Shown: piece after piece, positions 6,351 through 13,131 of the stretch
Layout of the letters: the number at the start of each line of letters is the position of its first letter
How positions within the stretch are numbered: position 1 is the first letter of the stretch
Source: an uncultured Eubacteriales bacterium
Lineage (GTDB): Bacteria > Bacillota > Clostridia > Oscillospirales > Oscillospiraceae
Direction of reading: 5' to 3'
Assembly (NCBI GenBank): GCA_900544295.1
Contig: UQUO01000054.1
Span: forward strand, 1-13,147
Length of the DNA stretch: 13,147 nucleotides
Translations under genes and position numbers: made by a program
Notes under the pieces: generated by a model
Seen by the model: only the letters and a program-made list of their open reading frames with translations
Databases searched by the model: none
What the model was told of the DNA's origin: nothing

Positions 6351-7626
6351 GCTTTTCCCTCCTTCTGAGGATGAAAACGGGTATGAGCGTCAAAAGCAGC
6401 ACGCCCGCCGCGGCCAGGAAAATGCCCGGCGTCGGCACGGTCTTCGTGACCCCCAGCTCGACGTAGGTGCTGTCCCCGCCCTTTATGACGGCGGAGCCTA
6501 TCTGCGGGCCGATTATCATGGGCAGCAGCACGGCGAAGAGCATCCTGATGCCCTGAAAATGCCCGGCCTTGTCCGGCGGCGTGAGGTCGCGCACCTTGCC
6601 GGAGAGCGAGGCTGTCACCAGCATGTAGCCGCTCATCATCACGCAGCCGGCCAGGATGACCGCCAACTGCCCGCGTGCAAAGTACATGGCGACGAGCCCC
6701 GCGAACATCACCGCCGACGCCGGGAGGGTGAAGCGCAGCTTGCCCAGCCTGTCTATGAGCCTGCCCGAGAGCACGCTCACCAGCGAGGCCGCGATGAGCA
6801 CCACGCCGAGGACGATGGCGTAGTCCGCGATGCCGAGGAAGTTTTGGATGTAGATTATGAGGTAGGGGAAGAAGACCTGCACCGCCACCGAGAACACGGC
6901 GAAGGCCGCGAGCGCCAGGTAGAGCCCCGGGTTTTCCCTTGCCACCGAGGGCCGCAGGCCGTAGACGAGGTTTTTGAAATAGCTGTCCCGCCGCGGCTCC
7001 AGACCCGGCTCGTCCTTCACGAGAAAGAGCGAAACAACGCCCGTCGCCGTCACCAGCGCGCCGAAGATGCCGAAAAACTCCCTCCAGCGCCCGGCCTGCG
7101 TCAGCCCGTCGAAGGCCCCGAAGATGACGAGCATGGAAATGAGCGGCAGCGTTGCGATGACGGACTCGGCCCGGCCGCGGTTCGTATCATCCGTCGCGTC
7201 CGTCAGCCAGGCGTTGAAGGCGGCGTCGTTCGCCGTGGAGCCGAAAAAGGTCATCACGCAGTCGAGCACGACTATCATCACCGCCGCCGCAGCTACTGCG
7301 TTCGCAGCGGGGAAGAGTTTTGCCGCGCTCTCCACGGTCACGAGCCCGAAGGCCGCCGTCGAGCCTCCCCAGAGGATGTATCCCAGCCCGATGAGGAGCC
7401 TGCGCTTTCCGAGCCTGTCCGAGAGCGCGCCCATGAAAAGGGCTGTCAGCGTCGCCGCCGCCGCGCTCCAGCCCACCATGGCCGCAATGTAGTCAGGCTC
7501 CGTCGAGATGGTGTTGTAGAGGTAGACGTTGAAGTACATGTTCTCAATGGTCCAGGCGAACTGGCCCACTAGTCCGACCAGGACTATGGAGAGCCATTTC
7601 CTCGCCCCGAGCCTTGTGACGGTCAT
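6337..7626 (-). CDS. MFS transporter, probable sugar or glycoside permease
   Basis: This 429-residue integral membrane protein shows the pattern of the major facilitator superfamily: about twelve hydrophobic spans in two halves. The loop 2-3 motif GALSDRLGKRR is at residues about 66-76, and its counterpart GRLIDRLGKL is at about 288-297 in the second half. A DEP-containing polar loop separates the halves. The start is ATG 7624-7626 (MTVTRLG), with AAGGAGG seven bases upstream. A longer frame to 7725 exists, but it covers the promoter and has no such site. It is first in a two-gene operon with the GH2 enzyme, so it most likely imports that enzyme's substrate by cation symport. That role is inferred from context. 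The general fold resembles the SLC45/GPH-like sugar permeases often paired with glycosidases in gut Clostridia, without proof of substrate. Confidence 0.85.
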   Translation of the reverse strand: MTVTRLGARKWLSIVLVGLVGQFAWTIENMYFNVYLYNTISTEPDYIAAMVGWSAAAATLTALFMGALSDRLGKRRLLIGLGYILWGGSTAAFGLVTVESAAKLFPAANAVAAAAVMIVVLDCVMTFFGSTANDAAFNAWLTDATDDTNRGRAESVIATLPLISMLVIFGAFDGLTQAGRWREFFGIFGALVTATGVVSLFLVKDEPGLEPRRDSYFKNLVYGLRPSVARENPGLYLALAAFAVFSVAVQVFFPYLIIYIQNFLGIADYAIVLGVVLIAASLVSVLSGRLIDRLGKLRFTLPASAVMFAGLVAMYFARGQLAVILAGCVMMSGYMLVTASLSGKVRDLTPPDKAGHFQGIRMLFAVLLPMIIGPQIGSAVIKGGDSTYVELGVTKTVPTPGIFLAAAGVLLLTLIPVFILRRREKHADN

Positions 7627-7665
7627 CCCGCAGCCTCCTTCCGGCGGGGCAGACCCCGCTCCGTT

Positions 7666-7694
7666 ATTATACATTAACTTTGCAGCCATTAAAA
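7666..7694 (-). promoter_or_regulatory. candidate promoter of the MFS-GH2 operon
   Basis: A perfect TATAAT lies at 7671-7666 on the minus strand, about 40 bases from the MFS start codon. At 17 bases spacing the -35 is only TTTTAA (7694-7689), three of six matches. The weak -35 suggests that an activator may be needed, as is common for sugar operons. Confidence 0.45.
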
Positions 7695-7707
7695 GCGCAA
7701 AATAAGA

Positions 7708-7736
7708 TTGACAAAAACGAGACATAATGTTAAATT
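7708..7736 (+). promoter_or_regulatory. distal candidate promoter of the rnf operon (P1)
   Basis: A perfect TTGACA (7708-7713) lies 17 bases from TAAATT (7731-7736), which has the extended -10 dinucleotide TG at 7728-7729. Transcripts would start near 7743 and carry a ~205-base leader. That leader contains a hairpin (7770-7788) and a 14-codon ORF. Confidence 0.5.
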
Positions 7737-7800
7737 TTTATCATACGCAGTCGCGCAAAAAAATTCACACTTTCCGCATATCGGAAGGGAGGAGACAAAA

Positions 7801-7845
7801 ATGACACAAAACTTGCATTTGTTAAGAGTTTCGCAGGATTGTTAA
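7801..7845 (+). CDS. possible 14-residue leader peptide upstream of rnfC
   Basis: ATG at 7801 opens a 14-codon frame (MTQNLHLLRVSQDC) ending at TAA 7843-7845. It is preceded by AAGGGAGGAG (7785-7794), one of the best ribosome binding sites in the window, with a 6-base spacer to the ATG. A small hairpin (arms 7770-7776 and 7782-7788, including one G-T pair) covers the left edge of that site and could modulate it. It lies 102 bases before rnfC and downstream of P1 only. Leu is the most frequent residue, but there is no long run of one amino acid as in classical attenuators. It could be a regulatory uORF, a short functional peptide, or a chance frame beside a purine-rich stretch. Confidence 0.4.
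   Translation: MTQNLHLLRVSQDC
7819..7845. repeat. two TTGTTAA direct repeats in the rnf control region
   Basis: TTGTTAA occurs at 7819-7825 and again at 7839-7845, exactly 20 bases apart, close to two helical turns. A partial third copy (TGTTAA) lies at 7728-7733. TTGTTAA is the half-site of the clostridial Rex (redox repressor) operator, but a matching inverted TTAACAA half is missing here. The sites also lie inside the 14-codon ORF. Confidence 0.35.
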
Positions 7846-7886
7846 TAAATAATCTTGGTAATATGGTGTTTTAGTGTCATTTTTGC

Positions 7887-7915
7887 TGGACATAAATTGA
7901 CAAATGTGTTACGAT
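7887..7915 (+). promoter_or_regulatory. proximal candidate promoter of the rnf operon (P2)
   Basis: TGGACA (7887-7892, five of six matches) lies 17 bases from TACGAT (7910-7915, four of six), with TGT immediately before the -10. The start would be near 7922, giving a short leader of about 26 bases to the rnfC ATG. A TGTCA/TGACA inverted pair (7875-7879 and 7898-7902) flanks the -35 and may be a regulator site. Confidence 0.45.
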
Positions 7916-7947
7916 TGCATAGTCAAAAATTACGAGAGGTGATGCTC

Positions 7948-9324
7948 ATGCCCTTTAAGTACTATGGCGGTGTTCACCCCGATTACGCGAAGACCGCCAG
8001 TAAGACGCCTGTGCGTACCATCTCGCCGCCTCCTGTCGTGGTGCTGCCTATGATCCAGCAGATAGGCGCCCCGAACAAGCCCGTCGTCAAGGTGGGGGAT
8101 ACGGTGAAGATGGGCCAGCTCATAGGCTCGAACGACGCGCCGGTGTCCGCCCCGGTACACTCGTCCGTCTCCGGTAAGGTCATAGCCGTCGAGCCCAGGC
8201 GCCACATGCTGGGCGACATGGTCATGTCCGTCGTCATTGAGAACGACTTTCAGGACACGCCCTGCGAGGACATGAAGCCCCTCAGCGAGGAGCAGCTCAA
8301 GGACCCCGACGCCATCATCGCCCGCATCCGCGAGGCCGGCGTCGTCGGCATGGGCGGCGCGATGTTCCCGACGGCCTTCAAGATCCAGGGCGCGCGCGGC
8401 AAGGTGGACACGGTCATCATAAACGGCGCCGAGTGCGAGCCCTATCTCTGCGGCGACCACCGCACCATGCTGGAGCGCCCGGAGGAGCTTTTGAAGGGCA
8501 TAGAGCTCGTCCGCATTGCGCACGGTCTCGACAAGTGCTATTACGGCATCGAGAAGAACAAGCAGGACGCCATAGACCTGCTGAACAGCCTTGACCCGGC
8601 CAAATACGGCGTCGAGATCGTCCCTGAGCTCGTGAAGTACCCCCAGGGCGCGGAGAAGATGCAGGTGAAGGCGAACACCAACCGCGAGGTCAAGCCCGGC
8701 GGCCTGCCCTCCGGCGTCGGCTGCAACGTCGTCTCTACATATACGGCCTACACCATCTACCGGGCCTGCTGTGAGGGCATCCCCTCCATAGAGCGCGTGG
8801 TCACCGTCGCGGGCGACTGCGTGCCGGAGGCGCAGAACCTCCTGTGCCGCTTCGGCACCCCGCTGGAGCACATCTTCGCGGAGGCCGGCGCGGACATGTC
8901 GAGGGTCGAGCGCATCTGCATGGGCGGACCCATGATGGGCATCTGCGTGGCAGATCCCACGGCGGGCAGCGTCAAGGGCGCAAGCGGCCTCCTCCTTTTC
9001 AGCGCGGACATGAACCGGGAGAGCGAGACGCCCGCCTGCATCCGCTGCGGCAACTGCATCGCCCACTGCCCGATGAAGCTTGAGCCGATGTACATGTACA
9101 TGTACGTCCACAAGGGCGATATAAAGAAGATGGAGGAATACCACGTCATGGACTGCTTTGAGTGCGGCTCCTGCTCCTACGGATGTCCGGGACGCCTGCC
9201 GCTGACTCACACCTTCAAGCTCGGCAAGGCCATGATAAACGCCAAGCGCGCGGAGGAGAAGGCCCGCGCCGAGGCCGCGAGGATCAACGCCGCGGCCGAA
9301 GCCGGAAAGGAGGCGAAGGCCTGA
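7948..9324 (+). CDS. rnfC: Rnf complex subunit RnfC, NADH-binding
   Basis: This 458-residue peripheral subunit of the Rnf ferredoxin:NAD+ oxidoreductase is the site where NAD+ is reduced through FMN. The N-terminal RnfC barrel-sandwich region (about 30-100) is followed by the flavin/NADH motif GMGGAMFPT (134-142) and AECEPY (161-166), as in the NuoF-like fold. A SLBB-like region (about 255-345) comes next. Two ferredoxin-type motifs bind [4Fe-4S] clusters: Cys364/367/370/374 and Cys403/406/409/413. A highly charged Ala/Lys/Glu tail (431-458) ends the protein. The start is ATG 7948, with AGAGGTG six bases upstream; the ATG at 7942 would abut this site. It is the first gene of the rnfCDGEAB operon. 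An unusual MYMYMY run (residues 381-386) lies between the cluster motifs. Confidence 0.95.
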   Translation: MPFKYYGGVHPDYAKTASKTPVRTISPPPVVVLPMIQQIGAPNKPVVKVGDTVKMGQLIGSNDAPVSAPVHSSVSGKVIAVEPRRHMLGDMVMSVVIENDFQDTPCEDMKPLSEEQLKDPDAIIARIREAGVVGMGGAMFPTAFKIQGARGKVDTVIINGAECEPYLCGDHRTMLERPEELLKGIELVRIAHGLDKCYYGIEKNKQDAIDLLNSLDPAKYGVEIVPELVKYPQGAEKMQVKANTNREVKPGGLPSGVGCNVVSTYTAYTIYRACCEGIPSIERVVTVAGDCVPEAQNLLCRFGTPLEHIFAEAGADMSRVERICMGGPMMGICVADPTAGSVKGASGLLLFSADMNRESETPACIRCGNCIAHCPMKLEPMYMYMYVHKGDIKKMEEYHVMDCFECGSCSYGCPGRLPLTHTFKLGKAMINAKRAEEKARAEAARINAAAEAGKEAKA

Positions 9325-10364
9325 TGGAGGAGAAGAAGATTTTCAAAGTCACGTCGAACCCCATCCTCAGGACCCCCCGCGGCACCCGGCAGATAATGCT
9401 GGACGTAATAATCGGCCTCGTCCCGGCGCTGGCCGTCGCGGTGTACATGTTCGGCGCGAACGTCGTCCTGCTGCTGGCGGTCTCCATAGTCTCCTGCGTC
9501 TTTTTCGAGTGGGGCTACCGCAAGCTCATGAAAAAGAACAGCACGGTGGGCGACCTCTCGGCCGTCGTCACGGCTATACTGCTCGTCTGCGTGCTGCCCT
9601 CCGAGGCGAAGTGGTGGATGGTCGTCATCGGCTCCTTCTTCTCGGTGGTCGTCGTCAAGCAGCTCTACGGCGGCATAGGCAAGAACTTCCTGAACCCCGC
9701 CCTCGCGGGCCGCGCCTTCCTGACGGCGGCCTATGCGGGCTACATGACCGTCTGGGCCGTGCCCAGCGTGCTCTCCGGCGCGGTGGACGCCGCCACGATG
9801 GCCACCCCGCTCTCCTACCTTTATAGTGGCCAGCCCCTGCCCGAGTACATGGGCCTCGGCTCCATCTTCCTGGGCGGCATACCCGGCTCTGTGGGCGAGA
9901 TAAGCACCCTCGCGGTGCTCATCGGCGGCCTGTGGCTGCTGGCCCGCAAGGTCATCAGCTGGCGCATCCCCGTCTCCTTTATCGGCTCTGTAGCCGTGCT
10001 CTGCCTCATCTTCGGCCACGAGGGCTACGGCAGGTTCGACTGGATGCTCCTGAACGTCTGCTCCGGCGGCCTCGTGCTCGGCGCCTTCTTCATGGCCACC
10101 GACTACTCCACGAGCCCCGTGACGCTCAAGGGCCAGCTGGTGTTCGGTCTGGGCTGCGGCGTGCTGACCGTGCTCATCCGCTACTTCGGCTCCTACCCCG
10201 AGGGCGTCAGCTACGCCATCCTCATCATGAACTGCTGCACCTGGGGCGTTGACAAGCTGACGAGGCCGAGGCAGTTCGGCGTTTCCGCCGAGGACGTGAA
10301 GGCCGCCAAGGCCGCCAAAAAGGCCGCGAAGAAACAGGCGAAGGAGGGTGCTGCAAATGGCTGA
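9324..10364 (+). CDS. rnfD: Rnf complex subunit RnfD, FMN-bearing membrane subunit
   Basis: This 346-residue integral membrane subunit is homologous to NqrB. It carries a covalently bound FMN and takes part in coupling electron flow to ion movement. Hydrophobic spans start near residue 27 and continue to about 308. Family motifs include NPALAGRAFL (124-133), DAATMATPL (155-163), where Thr161 is the expected flavin-phosphate attachment residue, and MATDYSTSPVT (257-267). The ATG overlaps the rnfC stop (TGATG), with AAAGGAGG ten bases upstream inside rnfC. This implies translational coupling. The C-terminus is a Lys/Ala-rich tail (about 325-343). Confidence 0.95.
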   Translation: MEEKKIFKVTSNPILRTPRGTRQIMLDVIIGLVPALAVAVYMFGANVVLLLAVSIVSCVFFEWGYRKLMKKNSTVGDLSAVVTAILLVCVLPSEAKWWMVVIGSFFSVVVVKQLYGGIGKNFLNPALAGRAFLTAAYAGYMTVWAVPSVLSGAVDAATMATPLSYLYSGQPLPEYMGLGSIFLGGIPGSVGEISTLAVLIGGLWLLARKVISWRIPVSFIGSVAVLCLIFGHEGYGRFDWMLLNVCSGGLVLGAFFMATDYSTSPVTLKGQLVFGLGCGVLTVLIRYFGSYPEGVSYAILIMNCCTWGVDKLTRPRQFGVSAEDVKAAKAAKKAAKKQAKEGAANG

Positions 10365-10905
10365 AACTAAGAAAGCGCCCAACCAGATAGTCCGGCTGGC
10401 GCTCGTGCTCTTCCTCGTCTCCGCCATTGTCTCCGGCGTGCTGGGTTTCGTGAACATGCTCACGAAGGACAGGATAAAGGAGCTGGAGGAGCAGGCGAGG
10501 GCCGAGGCCTACAACGCGGTGCTCCCCTGGGACGGCGAGTATACCGACGTCGCCTACGACAAGGAGGCCTTCCAGACCGTGGACGCGGTCGCCCAGGCTG
10601 GCGACGAGGGCTGGGTCGTGGAGCTGACCTTCTCCGGCGCGCAGAGCTCCATCTCCGCCGCCTTCGGCGTCGCCCCCGACTACAGCATCACCGGCGCGAG
10701 CGTCATCTCCCACGCGGAGACTTCCGGCCTCGGCGCGAAGATAGTCGAGGAGGACTTCCTGGCCAGCTTCGTCGGCCAGACCGAGGGCATGGCCGTCACC
10801 AAGGACGGCGGCACGGTGGATTCCATAACGGCCGCGACCATCTCCGCCAGGGCGATGGCCAACGCCGCCAACACGGCCATAGCGGTCGTGAAATCGCTGG
10901 GTTAA
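10357..10905 (+). CDS. rnfG: Rnf complex subunit RnfG, FMN-binding
   Basis: This 182-residue subunit is homologous to NqrC. One N-terminal membrane span (about 12-34) anchors an extracytoplasmic FMN-binding domain. The conserved SHAETSGLGAKI is at 118-129. The covalent-flavin motif is DSITAATIS (155-163), with Thr161 as the expected attachment site; the family consensus has Gly where the first Ala stands (ITGAT). The start ATG is at 10357 with GGAGG nine bases upstream, overlapping the end of rnfD by 8 bases. A GTG at 10348 in the same frame is less well placed. It passes electrons between RnfD and the membrane cluster subunits. Confidence 0.95.
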   Translation: MAETKKAPNQIVRLALVLFLVSAIVSGVLGFVNMLTKDRIKELEEQARAEAYNAVLPWDGEYTDVAYDKEAFQTVDAVAQAGDEGWVVELTFSGAQSSISAAFGVAPDYSITGASVISHAETSGLGAKIVEEDFLASFVGQTEGMAVTKDGGTVDSITAATISARAMANAANTAIAVVKSLG

Positions 10906-10920
10906 GGGGGGCTCTGAGAC

Positions 10921-11631
10921 ATGAATCTGAAAAAGCAGTTCACCGAGGGCCTCATAACCAATAACCCCGTGCTCGTGCAGCGCATCGGCCTGTGCTCGAC
11001 AATGGCCATCACGACCATGTTCTTCAACGGCATAGGCATGGGCCTGTCGGTGCTCATCATCCTGACCTGCTGCAACGTCGTCATCTCGGCGATGCGCAAG
11101 GTCATCCCGAACGACATCCGCCTGGCGATGTTCGTCGTCGTCATCGCGGGCTTCGTCACCATCGTGGACCTGCTGCTGCAGGCCTATGTGCCGGCGCTCT
11201 CCGCGAGCCTCGGTGTGTTCATCCCGCTCATCGTCGTCAACTGCATCATCATCGGCCGTGCCGAGGCTTTCTGCCAGCACGAGCCCGTGGGCCCCAGCTT
11301 CTTTGACGGCATTTTCCAGGGCATAGGCTACACGCTGGTGCTCATCTGCATGTGCGTCATCCGCGAGCTGCTGGGCTCCGGCACCTTCGGTGCGGGCGTC
11401 TTTGAGATAGTGGACGGCGCCTTCCGCGCCGTGGCAGACGGCTCTGCGGCGGGCATCCGCATCTTCCCCGAGGAGTTCGGCGCCACCATCATGATAATGC
11501 CCTTCGGCGGCTTCCTGACCCTTGCCTGCCTGCTGGCGGCCATGCAGTACGCCCTGCGCAAGTCCGCTGAGAAGAAGGAAAAGGCCGCCCGTGCGGCGAA
11601 GGTCGAGGTTGTAAAGGAGGCGGCTGAGTAA
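10921..11631 (+). CDS. rnfE: Rnf complex subunit RnfE, integral membrane
   Basis: This 236-residue protein is homologous to NqrD. It has about six hydrophobic spans between residues 22 and 212. With RnfA it forms the membrane core that holds a [2Fe-2S] cluster at the subunit interface. Its ligands should be Cys25 (IGLCSTMAIT) and Cys108 (VVNCIIIGRAE). The usual family form of the first motif is GLCP; here Ser replaces Pro. A charged Lys/Glu/Ala tail (about 214-236) follows the last span. The ribosome binding site AAGGGGGG lies nine bases before the ATG, 15 bases after rnfG. Confidence 0.95.
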   Translation: MNLKKQFTEGLITNNPVLVQRIGLCSTMAITTMFFNGIGMGLSVLIILTCCNVVISAMRKVIPNDIRLAMFVVVIAGFVTIVDLLLQAYVPALSASLGVFIPLIVVNCIIIGRAEAFCQHEPVGPSFFDGIFQGIGYTLVLICMCVIRELLGSGTFGAGVFEIVDGAFRAVADGSAAGIRIFPEEFGATIMIMPFGGFLTLACLLAAMQYALRKSAEKKEKAARAAKVEVVKEAAE

Positions 11632-12212
11632 TGTTTGATTCGGTACTTACCATCGCGCTCGGCGCGATACTCATAAACAACTTCATCTTCTCGCAGTTCC
11701 TCGGCTGCTGCCCCTTCCTGGGCTGCTCCACGAAGATAGACACCGCCCTCGGCATGGGCCTGGCCGTCACCTTCGTCATGGGCCTGGCTTCCGCCATCTG
11801 CTACGCGGTGAACACGCTGCTCATAGCGCTCGACCTGGAGTACATGAGCACCCTGGCCTTCATCCTGGTCATCGCCGTGCTGGTGCAGTTCGTCGAGATG
11901 TTCCTCAAGAAGTCCGTTCCCTCGCTCTACACCGCGCTCGGCATTTTCCTGCCGCTCATCACCACCAACTGCGCCGTCCTCGGCGTCGTGCTGCTGAACG
12001 TGCAGAACAACTACAACTTCATCGAGAGCGTCGTCTACGGCATCACCGGCGGCCTCGGCTTCCTCGTCGCCATCGTGCTGTTTGCGAGCGTGCGCGACAG
12101 GCTGCAGTTTGCCGACTACCCCGAGAGCTTCGACGGCTTCCCGATAGCCCTCGTGACGGCGGGACTCCTGGCCCTGGCCTTCATGGGCTTCTCGGGCATG
12201 AAGATAGGTTAA
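11631..12212 (+). CDS. rnfA: Rnf complex subunit RnfA, integral membrane
   Basis: This 193-residue protein is homologous to NqrE, with six hydrophobic spans covering most of its length. It is the pseudo-symmetric partner of RnfE. The expected [2Fe-2S] ligands are Cys27 in GCCPFLG and Cys114 in TTNCAVLG. Extra cysteines at 26 and 32 flank the first ligand, where many homologues have Ile/Leu and Val. The ATG overlaps the rnfE stop (TAATG), with AGGAGG ten bases upstream. This points to coupled, near-stoichiometric synthesis of the two half-channel proteins. Confidence 0.95.
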   Translation: MFDSVLTIALGAILINNFIFSQFLGCCPFLGCSTKIDTALGMGLAVTFVMGLASAICYAVNTLLIALDLEYMSTLAFILVIAVLVQFVEMFLKKSVPSLYTALGIFLPLITTNCAVLGVVLLNVQNNYNFIESVVYGITGGLGFLVAIVLFASVRDRLQFADYPESFDGFPIALVTAGLLALAFMGFSGMKIG

Positions 12213-12226
12213 GGGGGTAAGGCGTT

Positions 12227-13033
12227 ATGATGAACATACTCTACGCCGTACTCGTCCTCGGCGTCATGGGCGCGATCTTCGGCGGCCTGCTGGCCTTTGC
12301 GGCGAAGATCTTCCACGTCGAGCAGGACCCGAGGATAGACGAGGTCCGCTCAGCCCTCGCGGGCGCCAACTGCGGCGGCTGCGGCTACGCGGGCTGCGAC
12401 GCCTACGCCGCGGCGGTGGTCGCTGGCGAGGCTCCCCCCAACAAGTGCTCCCCGGGCGGCGCGGCCACGGCCGCGAAGGTGGCGGACATAATGGGCCTTG
12501 ACGCCGCGCCCGAGGTCAAGTACGTGGCCTTCGTCCCCTGCTCCGGCAGCGCGGAGACGGCCAAGCTCTTCTTCGAGTACGACGGCCCCAAGGACTGCGT
12601 CGCGGCCATGCGCTTCGGCAACAAGGGCCCGAAACAGTGTCAATTTTCCTGCATCGGCCTCGGCAACTGCGTGCGCGCCTGCCAGTTCGGCGCGATGCAC
12701 ATCGAGAACGGCGTGGCGGTCGTGGACCGCGAGAAGTGCGTGGCCTGCATGGCCTGCTACGACGCCTGCCCGAAGAAGATCATCCGCAAGGTCCCCTACG
12801 AGCAGCGCGTGCTCGTCGGCTGCCGCTCGGAGGACAAGGGCGCGCAGACTCGCAAGATGTGCGACGCGGGCTGCATCGGCTGCATGAAGTGCCAGCGCGA
12901 GTGCCCGCACGAGGCCATAAAGGTCGTGAACAATGTCGCCGTCATCGACTACGACAAGTGTACCGGCTGCGGCCACTGCGCAGAGGTCTGCCCCAGGCAC
13001 ATCATCCACCCTCAGAAGGTATACGAGCAGTAA
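12227..13033 (+). CDS. rnfB: Rnf complex subunit RnfB, ferredoxin-oxidising iron-sulfur protein
   Basis: This 268-residue protein is the electron entry point from reduced ferredoxin. An N-terminal membrane span (about 4-26) is followed by the RnfB-specific cluster motif CGGCGYAGC, with Cys49/52/57 and Cys74. Four ferredoxin-type groups follow: Cys138/142/148/152, Cys171/174/177/181, Cys216/219/222/226 and Cys245/248/251/255. Cysteine count therefore supports about five [4Fe-4S] clusters, more than the three of enteric RnfB and in line with clostridial enzymes. Conserved Cys105 (VPCSG) and Cys124 (KDC) are also present. ATG 12227 is chosen (a second ATG follows directly), with AAGGGGG nine bases upstream and 14 bases after rnfA. 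It is last in the operon, as in Acetobacterium-type rnf clusters. Confidence 0.95.
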   Translation: MMNILYAVLVLGVMGAIFGGLLAFAAKIFHVEQDPRIDEVRSALAGANCGGCGYAGCDAYAAAVVAGEAPPNKCSPGGAATAAKVADIMGLDAAPEVKYVAFVPCSGSAETAKLFFEYDGPKDCVAAMRFGNKGPKQCQFSCIGLGNCVRACQFGAMHIENGVAVVDREKCVACMACYDACPKKIIRKVPYEQRVLVGCRSEDKGAQTRKMCDAGCIGCMKCQRECPHEAIKVVNNVAVIDYDKCTGCGHCAEVCPRHIIHPQKVYEQ

Positions 13034-13041
13034 ATAGCACC

Positions 13042-13074
13042 AAGGCCCGGCGGAACTTCCGCCGGGCCTTTTTT
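13042..13074 (+). terminator. intrinsic terminator of the rnf operon
   Basis: AAGGCCCGGCGGA (13042-13054) pairs perfectly with TCCGCCGGGCCTT (13058-13070) around a 3-base loop. A T-run extends to 13074. It sits 9 bases after the rnfB stop, ending the six-gene transcript. Confidence 0.9.
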
Positions 13075-13107
13075 GCGCCCGCCGCACCAAGCGTAAAAGT
13101 TTTTTGC

Positions 13108-13131
13108 CCCGCTTTTTTACAAAAAAGCGGG
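13108..13131. repeat. perfect hairpin with T6/A6 core
   Basis: CCCGCTTTTTT (13108-13118) and AAAAAAGCGGG (13121-13131) form an 11-base perfect inverted repeat around AC. The flanking GGGGTCCAGGGGCGG at the window end is typical of dispersed intergenic elements in high-GC Clostridia, which is recollection rather than a test. It could instead be a second terminator or a terminator for a minus-strand gene outside the window. Confidence 0.4.

Noticed and set aside
7627..7725. Longer start for the MFS permease at 7725
   Set aside because: The extension covers a TATAAT box and has no Shine-Dalgarno sequence, while ATG 7626 has AAGGAGG at ideal spacing.
7930..10463. Long minus-strand open frames opposite rnfC, rnfD and rnfG
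   Set aside because: They have His/Ala/Asp/Gly-rich shadow composition with no ribosome binding site or motif. The plus strand encodes conserved Rnf proteins.
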